Origin: Pseudomonadota bacterium
GTDB lineage: Bacteria; Pseudomonadota; Gammaproteobacteria; Burkholderiales; Burkholderiaceae_C
Length of the DNA stretch: 7,239 bases
NCBI GenBank assembly: GCA_023396625.1
Contig: JAEWVY010000123.1
Span: 1-7,239 of the forward strand
Reading direction: 5' to 3'
Shown in pieces: positions 1 to 5,269 of this stretch. The translations under genes and the position numbers were made by a program. The notes beneath the pieces are model-generated. The model had not been told where the DNA came from. It did no database searches and was given only the letters and a program-made list of their open reading frames with translations. Position 1 is the first letter of the stretch, and every line of letters begins with the position of its first letter.

Positions 1-651
1 CCGCGTGCCCAGCGGCTCGCCCGGCTTGCGCACCGAGACGTTGGCATCGCAGCGGAACGAGCGTTCCTGCATGTTGCCGTCGCAGATGCCGATCCAGGTG
101 ACGATCTTGTGCAGCTCCTTGGCGTAGGCCACGGCCTCGGCGCTGGAACGCATGTCGGGCTCGGTCACGATTTCCAGCAGGGGCGTGCCGGCACGGTTCA
201 GGTCGATGCCGGTCTGGCCGATGAAGTCCTCGTGCAGCGACTTGCCCGCATCCTCTTCCAGGTGCGCGCGCACCAGGCGCACGGACTTCTTCTCGTCGCC
301 CAGGTAGAACTCCACCGCGCCGCCCTGCACCACGGGAATCTCGAACTGGCTGATCTGGTAGCCCTTGGGCAGGTCGGGGTAGAAGTAGTTCTTGCGCGCG
401 AAGATGCTCCTGGGCGCGATGTGCGAGCCCACCGCCAGGCCGAACGCGATGGCGCGCGCGACCGCGCCCTTGTTCATCACCGGCAGGGTGCCCGGCAGCG
501 CCAGGTCCACGGCGCAGGCCTGGGTGTTGGGCTCGGCCCCGAACGCGGTGGGCGCGCGACTGAAGATCTTGGACTGGGTCGAGAGTTGCGCGTGGGTCTC
601 GAAGCCGATGACGACCTCGTAACCCTGAATGAGCGTGCGCGTCATGGTCAT
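1..651 (-). CDS. gatB: Aspartyl/glutamyl-tRNA(Asn/Gln) amidotransferase subunit B, N-terminal part (runs off the left edge)
   Basis: GatB is the kinase and tRNA-binding subunit of GatCAB. It phosphorylates the side-chain carboxylate of Glu-tRNA(Gln) or Asp-tRNA(Asn) with ATP, then uses ammonia delivered from GatA to form the amide. Only the first 217 codons are present; the usual length is about 475-490. Visible family motifs are YEVVIGFETHAQLST (residues 11-25), an ARKNYFYPDLPKGYQISQ segment (85-102), HLEEDAGKS (130-138), GIDLNRAGTPLLEIVTEPD (148-166) and DGNMQERSFRCDANVSVR (191-208). The stretch is open without stops to the window edge. The ATG at 651 overlaps the gatA stop as ATGA. A second in-frame ATG at 645 is 9 nt from the GGAGG at 659-655, whereas the first is only 3 nt away, so translation may really start at 645 (protein beginning MTRTLIQGYE). 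It is the third gene of a gatC-gatA-gatB operon. Family assignment is very secure. Confidence 0.96.
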   Translation of the reverse strand, partial: MTMTRTLIQGYEVVIGFETHAQLSTQSKIFSRAPTAFGAEPNTQACAVDLALPGTLPVMNKGAVARAIAFGLAVGSHIAPRSIFARKNYFYPDLPKGYQISQFEIPVVQGGAVEFYLGDEKKSVRLVRAHLEEDAGKSLHEDFIGQTGIDLNRAGTPLLEIVTEPDMRSSAEAVAYAKELHKIVTWIGICDGNMQERSFRCDANVSVRKPGEPLGTR

Positions 652-2138
652 TGGCCTCCCGTCGCGGATGCGGCCAGCGGTGGCTGACGGAGGTGGAAGT
701 CCGTGGCCTGTTGCAGGCGGTGCGCCATGTTCAGCAGTCTGGCTTCGGAAAAGTGGTTCCCGATCAGTTGCAGACCCACGGGCAACCCCCCTTCGCCAAA
801 TCCGGCCGGCACACTCATGCCCGGCAATCCAGCCAATGACGCCGGCAGCGTGAAAATATCCGCAAGGTAGTCCGCCAAAGGATCGCTGGCATGGCCGCCG
901 AGCCTCCATGCCACCGAGGGAGCCACCGGGCCGGCTATCACATCGCAGCCAGCAAAAGCCTGCTGGAAATCGTCGGCGATCATGCGGCGGATTTTTTGTG
1001 CCTGCATGTAGTACGCGTCATAGTAGCCATGCGAAAGCACGTAGGTGCCCGTCATGATGCGACACTTGACCTCCTCGCCGAAACCTTCGGCACGCGTCTT
1101 CCTGTACATGTCCGCCAGATCGCCGTAGTGCTTCGCGCGATGCCCGAACTTGACGCCATCGAAGCGCGACAGATTGGAGCTCGCCTCGGCCGGCGCAATG
1201 ATGTAGTAAACCGGAATCGACAACTCGGTGCGCGGCAAAGAAATCTCCACCCGCTTCGCACCCAGTTTTTCAAGTTCCCTCAGCGCCCCTTCGACAGCGG
1301 CACGCACGTCGGCCGACAGGCCTTCGCCGAAAAATTCCTTCGGAATGCCTATGCGCAGCCCTTCCAGCGACTCGCCGAGCAAACGCGAAAAATTTTCATT
1401 GGGGACATCGAGCGAAGTCGAATCGCGATCCGGATCCGGGCCACACATGGCGGACAGCAGCAAGGCGCAGTCCTCGGCGGAACGCGCCATCGGCCCGGCC
1501 TGGTCCAGGCTGGAAGCGTAGGCAATCATGCCGTAACGCGAGGCCCGGCCATAGGTGGGCTTGATGCCGGTGATGCCGCAAAACGAGGCCGGCTGGCGGA
1601 TGGAACCGCCCGTGTCGGTGCCGGTGGCCGCCGGCGCCAGCCGGGCAGCCACGGCCGCGGCGCTGCCACCGGACGAGCCACCGGGGATGCGCGTGGTATC
1701 CCAAGGGTTGTGCACCGGACCGTAGGCGGAATTCTCATTGCCCGAGCCCATGGCGAACTCGTCGCAGTTGAGCTTGCCCAGGTTGACCATTCCCGCCTCG
1801 GCCAGCTTGCGGACCACTGTGGCGTCGAACGGAGAGCGGTAGGCTTCGAGCATCCTCGATCCGGCCGTGCTCGGAAAATCCCGCGTGACAAAAATGTCCT
1901 TGTGGGCCAGCGGGACGCCCTCGAGCGGACCCGCCGTCCCGGCAGCGAGCCGGTCGTCGGCGGCACGCGCCTGTGCCAGCGTCACCCCCTCGTCCACAGC
2001 CAGAAAGGCGCCCAGCCCGGCATGCGACCGGATCCTGGCCAGGAAGTGCTGTGCCACCTCGACAGCCGAAACCTCCCGGGCACGCAAACAGGCCGCCAGC
2101 TCCGCCACACCCAGTTCATGCAAAGCCACTGCTTTCAT
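648..2138 (-). CDS. gatA: Aspartyl/glutamyl-tRNA(Asn/Gln) amidotransferase subunit A
   Basis: GatA is the amidase-signature glutaminase of GatCAB. It hydrolyses glutamine and passes the ammonia through a channel to GatB for tRNA-dependent amidation in the cytoplasm. The product is 496 aa, normal for the family. The Ser-cisSer-Lys triad can be placed by motif: Lys80 in PLAHKD, Ser155 in the GGSSGGSAAAVAA loop (153-165), and Ser179 in TGTDTGGSIRQPASFCG (172-188). The conserved GIKPTYGRASRYGMIAYASS block follows at 191-210, and LPASLAGLPGMSVPAG and GLPVGLQLIG mark the C-terminal part. The start at 2138 gives the family-typical N-terminus MKAVALHELG. It lies 6 nt downstream of a GAGGTG ribosome-binding site that overlaps the gatC stop. 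The frame stays open upstream into gatC (to 2435), but that stretch resembles no GatA and is the gatC gene read in another frame. The stop overlaps the gatB start (ATGA), suggesting coupled translation. Confidence 0.98.
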   Translation of the reverse strand: MKAVALHELGVAELAACLRAREVSAVEVAQHFLARIRSHAGLGAFLAVDEGVTLAQARAADDRLAAGTAGPLEGVPLAHKDIFVTRDFPSTAGSRMLEAYRSPFDATVVRKLAEAGMVNLGKLNCDEFAMGSGNENSAYGPVHNPWDTTRIPGGSSGGSAAAVAARLAPAATGTDTGGSIRQPASFCGITGIKPTYGRASRYGMIAYASSLDQAGPMARSAEDCALLLSAMCGPDPDRDSTSLDVPNENFSRLLGESLEGLRIGIPKEFFGEGLSADVRAAVEGALRELEKLGAKRVEISLPRTELSIPVYYIIAPAEASSNLSRFDGVKFGHRAKHYGDLADMYRKTRAEGFGEEVKCRIMTGTYVLSHGYYDAYYMQAQKIRRMIADDFQQAFAGCDVIAGPVAPSVAWRLGGHASDPLADYLADIFTLPASLAGLPGMSVPAGFGEGGLPVGLQLIGNHFSEARLLNMAHRLQQATDFHLRQPPLAASATGGQ

Positions 2139-2144
2139 GGTGCC

Positions 2145-2150
2145 CACCTC
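2145..2150 (-). promoter_or_regulatory. Ribosome-binding site of gatA, overlapping the gatC stop
   Basis: On the minus strand GAGGTG is a perfect six-base match to the complement of the 16S rRNA 3' end and lies 6 nt before the gatA ATG at 2138. Its first two bases are the last two bases of the gatC TGA. This fixes the gatA start and suggests that ribosomes finishing gatC hand over to gatA. Seen directly; the coupling is inference. Confidence 0.75.
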
Positions 2151-2448
2151 ACTCGATGACCCGGGGTACCAGAAACAGGCCTTGCTCAACCGCCGGCGCA
2201 TTGCGCTGGTTGATGTCGCGCTGATTCGGCTCGCTGACCACGTCGTCGCGCAGCCGCAGGGCGACGTCCTGGGCGACGGCCACCGGATGCGCCAAGGGTG
2301 CCACGCCAGTGGTATTGACAGCCTGCATCGCCTCGACCACGCCGAAAAAGCCATTGATTCGTTTGAGCATGCGCTCACTTTCATCGGGTTGCAGTTCAAG
2401 CCGGGCCAGACTGGCAATCCGGGCAATGTCATCAAGTGTCAGGGACAT
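2149..2448 (-). CDS. gatC: Aspartyl/glutamyl-tRNA(Asn/Gln) amidotransferase subunit C
   Basis: GatC is the small subunit that wraps around the GatA-GatB interface and stabilises the amidotransferase; it has no active site. The product is 99 aa, in the usual 95-100 range. It begins MSLTLDDIARIASLARLEL, the characteristic first helix with the (I/H)xxLARLEL pattern. FFGVVEAMQAVNTTGVAPLAHP (34-55) is the conserved middle segment, and the C-terminal LRDDVVSEPNQRDINQRNAP followed by EQGLFLVPRVIE is the family's tail, including FLVPRVI. It is the first gene of the gatCAB block and is transcribed divergently from mreB. No good Shine-Dalgarno sequence precedes the ATG: the 16 bases upstream end in a run of C. 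The start is therefore supported by protein homology rather than by a ribosome-binding site. Confidence 0.97.
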   Translation of the reverse strand: MSLTLDDIARIASLARLELQPDESERMLKRINGFFGVVEAMQAVNTTGVAPLAHPVAVAQDVALRLRDDVVSEPNQRDINQRNAPAVEQGLFLVPRVIE

Positions 2449-2662
2449 GGGGGAACGACTTTGGAAACGGTAAGGAAAGCGCGGGTTGGCAGTGCAGGCC
2501 GCCCGATTTTCTAAGGGGATCGGGTATTATCCCGCCTTTAGTGCAACACTCGCGAAAGCGACGTCATTTGCACGGAAAAGACCCTTTTTCTGAATCGATC
2601 GATAAACGGATCAACAGGGCGATGCCCGGCCGAAGCGCCCGCCATGCCCGAGAGGACTAGTG
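2449..2662. promoter_or_regulatory. Divergent gatC-mreB intergenic region, likely holding promoters for both operons
   Basis: This 214-bp gap separates two divergent operons, so start signals for both should lie here; no convincing consensus promoter is visible. Toward mreB, TTGGCA (2486-2491, five of six to the -35 consensus) is followed after 18 bp by TCTAAG (2510-2515, four of six to the -10). TATTAT at 2525-2530 is a better -10 but lacks a good -35. Toward gatC, GATAAT (reverse complement of 2527-2532) is a five-of-six -10, again with a poor -35. The two best -10-like hexamers thus overlap on opposite strands. The mreB Shine-Dalgarno AGAGGA (2651-2656) sits 6 nt before its ATG. A perfect 10-bp palindrome ATCGATCGAT occurs at 2594-2603. 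No convincing gene is seen in the gap: a frame open from 2436 to 2660 lacks recognisable protein features and is not called. Confidence 0.45.
2511..2541. repeat. Imperfect inverted repeat (hairpin or operator-like) between gatC and mreB
   Basis: Bases 2511-2517 (CTAAGGG) pair with 2535-2541 (CCTTTAG) over seven positions, one of them G-T. After a three-base bulge, CGGG (2521-2524) pairs with CCCG (2531-2534), leaving TATTAT as the six-base centre. There is no T-run on either side, so it is not a standard terminator. It coincides with the best -10-like hexamers on both strands, so it could be an operator or simply the core of overlapping divergent promoters. The symmetry is seen directly; function is unknown. 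Confidence 0.4.
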
Positions 2663-3706
2663 ATGATTGGATCATTCCGTCGGTATTTTTCAACCGATCT
2701 GGCCATTGACCTGGGCACCGCCAACACCTTGATCGTCGTGCGCGGCGAGGGCATCGTGCTGGACGAGCCCTCCGTCGTGGCCATCCGTCACGAAGGCGGC
2801 CCCCAGGGCAAAAAAACCATCCAGGCCGTGGGCAAGGAGGCCAAGGCCATGCTGGGCAAGGTCCCCGGCAACATCGAGGCCATTCGGCCGATGAAGGACG
2901 GCGTGATCGCGGACTTCACGGTCACCGAGCAGATGCTCAAGCAGTTCATCAAGATGGTGCATCCGCGCGGCGTGTTCAAACCCAGCCCGCGCATCATCAT
3001 CTGCGTGCCCTGCGGGTCCACCCAGGTGGAACGGCGCGCCATCCGGGAGTCGGCGCTCGGCGCTGGCGCCTCGGAAGTGTATTTGATCGAAGAGCCGATG
3101 GCCGCGGCCATCGGCGCCGGCTTGCCGGTCTCTGAAGCCTCGGGATCGATGGTGGTCGACATCGGCGGCGGCACCACGGAAGTGGGGGTGATTTCCCTCG
3201 GCGGCATGGTGTACAAGGGCAGCGTTCGTGTCGGCGGCGACCGTTTCGATGACGCCATCATCAACTACATCCGTCGCAACTACGGCATGCTCATCGGCGA
3301 GCCCACGGCCGAAGCCATCAAGAAATCCATCGGCTCCGCCTTCCCTGGAAGCGAAGTCAAGGAGATGGAGGTCAAGGGCCGCAACCTCTCCGAGGGCGTG
3401 CCTCGCAGCTTCACGATCTCGAGCAACGAAATCCTCGAAGCCCTGACCGACCCACTCAACAACATCGTCTCCGCCGTCAAGACCGCGCTCGAACAGACAC
3501 CACCAGAACTCGGTGCCGACATCGCCGACCGAGGCATGATGCTGACAGGTGGGGGCGCCCTGCTGCGCGACCTGGACCGTCTCCTCGCCGAGGAGACCGG
3601 ACTGCCCGTGCTGGTGGCGGAAGAACCTCTGACCTGCGTGGTGCGCGGTTGCGGTATTGCCCTGGAACGCATGGACCACCTGGGCAGCATTTTCACCAGC
3701 GAGTAA
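2663..3706 (+). CDS. mreB: Rod shape-determining protein MreB (bacterial actin)
   Basis: MreB is the actin-like ATPase that forms membrane-bound antiparallel filaments and directs the elongasome during lateral wall growth. The product is 347 aa, the same length as E. coli MreB. Actin-fold motifs are in order: phosphate-1 DLGTANT (16-22), the connect-1 region EEPMAAAIGAGL (143-154), phosphate-2 DIGGGTTEVGV (166-176), and the adenosine motif LTGGGALLRDLD (294-305). The first residues MIGSFRRYFS look like the short amphipathic membrane-binding segment. The ATG at 2663 is chosen because AGAGGA (2651-2656) lies 6 nt upstream and the protein then matches the family N-terminus. An in-frame GTG immediately before it (2660) would add one residue. 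It is the first gene of the mreBCD-mrdA block and is divergent from gatC. No missing or altered key residue was noticed. Confidence 0.99.
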   Translation: MIGSFRRYFSTDLAIDLGTANTLIVVRGEGIVLDEPSVVAIRHEGGPQGKKTIQAVGKEAKAMLGKVPGNIEAIRPMKDGVIADFTVTEQMLKQFIKMVHPRGVFKPSPRIIICVPCGSTQVERRAIRESALGAGASEVYLIEEPMAAAIGAGLPVSEASGSMVVDIGGGTTEVGVISLGGMVYKGSVRVGGDRFDDAIINYIRRNYGMLIGEPTAEAIKKSIGSAFPGSEVKEMEVKGRNLSEGVPRSFTISSNEILEALTDPLNNIVSAVKTALEQTPPELGADIADRGMMLTGGGALLRDLDRLLAEETGLPVLVAEEPLTCVVRGCGIALERMDHLGSIFTSE

Positions 3707-3729
3707 GCGCCCGCAGGCCATGCACAACG

Positions 3730-3757
3730 CGCGGCGCCTTCCGAGCCTGGCGTCGCG
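3730..3757 (+). repeat. GC-rich hairpin between mreB and mreC
   Basis: CGCGGCGCC (3730-3738) pairs with GGCGTCGCG (3749-3757) over nine positions, eight Watson-Crick and one G-U, around a ten-base loop. It begins 24 nt after the mreB stop codon and ends 40 nt before the mreC start. It is followed by GTCGCCC rather than a T-run, so it is not a clear intrinsic terminator. It could stabilise the mreB 3' end, mark an RNA processing site, or attenuate read-through into mreC. The pairing is seen directly; the role is inference, and chance pairing in GC-rich DNA is possible. Confidence 0.45.
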
Positions 3758-3797
3758 GTCGCCCACGTCCGGACCCACGGAATAAGCGCCTCGCACC

Positions 3798-4727
3798 ATG
3801 CCGCTGGACACCTTTGATCGCACCCCTCCCCCTTTCTTCAAGCAAGGGCCTTCAGCGCTGTCGAAGCTGGTTTTCTTCAGCGCACTGTCTTTCTTCCTGA
3901 TGGTGGCGGACACTCGGCTGCATATCTCCGGGCCCCTTCGGTCCGTCGTGGCCACCGCGCTCTACCCAGCCCAGTGGTTGGTGATGCAACCGGTGCGCCT
4001 GACACGCGAAATGACGACTTTTCTCTCGACCGTCGAATCCGCGCACAAAACCGAAACCCGGGCACGCGAGAAGCTGGCCCTCCAGGCCCTGCGCTCCAGC
4101 CAGGTGGAGCAGCTGACTTTGGAAAACAGCCGGTTGCGCAACCTGCTTCAATTGCGCGACCAGCTGCGTGTGGAGTCGCAGGCCGCCGAAGTGCTCTACG
4201 ACACGGCGGACGCCTTTACACGCAAGGTCATCATCGACCGGGGCCTCATTCAGGGCGTCGCCCCGGGTTCCCCCGTGGTCGACGAATCCGGCGTGCTAGG
4301 CCAGGTGACGCGGGTCTACCCACTGGTCAGCGAAGTCACCTTGCTGATCGATCGGGACCAGACCATCCCCGTGCTCAACACGCGCACCGGCGCGCGCGGT
4401 GTGGCCTATGGCGAACCGACCAGCGAAGGCGGCGGCCTGGAACTGCGCTACATGCCGGGAAACGCCGACATTCAGCCCGGCGACATACTGACCACCAGTG
4501 GCGTCGACGGCATCTACCCCCCAGGACTGCCCGTGGCCAGAGTCACCACCGTCCAGCGCCGCGGCGAGTCCGGCTTTGCCCGCATCCTGTGCACCCCCCA
4601 GGCGCTGGTGCAAGGGGCGCGGCATGTGGTGGTGCTTGCCCCGCTGACCGGGCAGATTCCCGCCATGCCGCAGGAGCCCGAGAAAAAGCCCCCGGCCACC
4701 AATCCTCGGGGAGGGACCCGCAAGTGA
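3798..4727 (+). CDS. mreC: Rod shape-determining protein MreC
   Basis: MreC is a bitopic inner-membrane protein whose periplasmic part scaffolds the elongasome and activates PBP2-RodA. The product is 309 aa. It has a short cytoplasmic N-terminus, one membrane segment at about 21-38 (KLVFFSALSFFLMVA), then a coiled-coil helix at about 70-122 rich in E, L, R and Q. The double beta-barrel domain runs from about 128 to 282 and contains the family signatures TRKVIIDRGLIQGVAPGSPV (141-160), GVLGQV (165-170), LLIDRDQTIPV (182-192) and PGDILTTSGVDGIYPPGLPV (227-246). The C-terminal 25 or so residues are a Pro- and Lys-rich, probably disordered tail. An in-frame TAA 15 nt upstream makes 3798 the first possible start. 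The Shine-Dalgarno is weak. The gene lies 91 bp after mreB, a gap holding a GC-rich hairpin, and its stop overlaps the likely mreD start. Confidence 0.98.
   Translation: MPLDTFDRTPPPFFKQGPSALSKLVFFSALSFFLMVADTRLHISGPLRSVVATALYPAQWLVMQPVRLTREMTTFLSTVESAHKTETRAREKLALQALRSSQVEQLTLENSRLRNLLQLRDQLRVESQAAEVLYDTADAFTRKVIIDRGLIQGVAPGSPVVDESGVLGQVTRVYPLVSEVTLLIDRDQTIPVLNTRTGARGVAYGEPTSEGGGLELRYMPGNADIQPGDILTTSGVDGIYPPGLPVARVTTVQRRGESGFARILCTPQALVQGARHVVVLAPLTGQIPAMPQEPEKKPPATNPRGGTRK
4704..4715 (+). promoter_or_regulatory. mreD ribosome-binding site, partly enclosed in a small hairpin
   Basis: The purine run GGGGAGGG (4708-4715), at the end of mreC, contains GGAGG (4710-4714), 9 nt before the GTG at 4724 and 15 nt before the ATG at 4730. 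CCTC (4704-4707) can pair with GAGG (4711-4714) around a GGG loop. Alternatively CGGG (4707-4710) can pair with CCCG (4717-4720). Either would mask the site unless a ribosome translating mreC opens it, as in translational coupling. The site and pairings are seen directly; the coupling is inference, and the stems are only four base pairs. Confidence 0.5.
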
Positions 4728-5254
4728 TCATGCGCCCCGGGCAGCAACTGCTGTTGCCCGCCAATCCGATGTTCATCTGGGCCAGCCTGGTGACGGCGCT
4801 GCTGCTCAACATGGCGCCGAACATGGCTGGCCTGGGCCGGGCCGCGTGGCTGCCCGACCTGCTGGCCATCGTGCTCGTGTTCTGGGGTGTGCACCAGCCC
4901 CGTCGCGTCGGTGTCGGGGCGGCCTTCCTCTTCGGGCTGGCCATGGATGTGCACCAGGGCGCCCTGCTGGGCCAGCATGCCCTGGCCTATACGGCGCTGA
5001 GTTTTCTCGCCATCACCATCCACCGCCGGCTGCTCTGGTTCACCGTCCCGCTGCAGGCGCTGCAGATCCTGCCCCTGTTCGTGGGCGCACATGCCATCGC
5101 ATTGATCGTGCGGCTGCTCGGCGGCGGACTGGCCCCGGGCTGGTCCATGCTGCTGGCCCCGGTCCTTGAGGCCCTCCTGTGGCCACTGGCCAGTCGCATG
5201 CTGCTGTGGCCACAGCGGCGCGCCCCCAATCCGGATGAAAACCGGCCCCTCTGA
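4724..5254 (+). CDS. mreD: Rod shape-determining protein MreD
   Basis: MreD is the polytopic inner-membrane partner of MreC in the elongasome; its biochemical activity is not settled. The product is 176 aa from the GTG at 4724. The hydrophobic profile gives about six membrane segments: 16-32, 41-56, 62-76, 84-99, 108-132 and 140-162. Family-typical features are the N-terminal QQLLLPANPMFIW, LPDLLAIVLVFWGVHQPRR (43-61), GLAMDVHQGALLGQHALAY (71-89) and a charged PQRRAPNPDENRPL tail. The GTG start overlaps the mreC TGA by 4 bp and has the better Shine-Dalgarno spacing (9 nt). The ATG at 4730 (MRPGQQLL) is the alternative and gives 174 aa. The frame is also open far upstream inside mreC, but that stretch is an arginine- and proline-rich shadow. 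The stop is 15 bp before mrdA and in the same frame as it. Confidence 0.96.
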   Translation: MIMRPGQQLLLPANPMFIWASLVTALLLNMAPNMAGLGRAAWLPDLLAIVLVFWGVHQPRRVGVGAAFLFGLAMDVHQGALLGQHALAYTALSFLAITIHRRLLWFTVPLQALQILPLFVGAHAIALIVRLLGGGLAPGWSMLLAPVLEALLWPLASRMLLWPQRRAPNPDENRPL

Positions 5255-5269
5255 CCCCGTGCCGCGGAC

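Noticed and set aside
891..2159. A 422-codon open frame on the plus strand opposite gatA
   Set aside because: It is an antisense shadow of gatA with Arg/His/Gly-rich composition and no motif; gatA itself has all its catalytic residues.
2139..2435. A 99-residue upstream extension of GatA in the same frame
   Set aside because: It overlaps gatC in another frame, resembles no GatA N-terminus, and the start at 2138 has a strong ribosome-binding site and a family-typical sequence.
2575..2590. AAAAG-ACC-CTTTT followed by TC, a terminator-like hairpin before mreB
   Set aside because: The stem is only five mostly A-T pairs and lies upstream of mreB with no gene ending before it on the plus strand, so an intrinsic terminator makes no sense here.
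2690..3955. A 421-codon open frame on the minus strand opposite mreB
   Set aside because: It is an antisense shadow of mreB codon bias, with low-complexity His/Asp/Gly-rich composition and no family signature.
3974..4723. A long N-terminal extension of MreD reading through mreC in another frame
   Set aside because: The stretch is Arg/Pro/Gly-rich shadow sequence inside mreC; MreD homologues start near MRPGQQLLLP.
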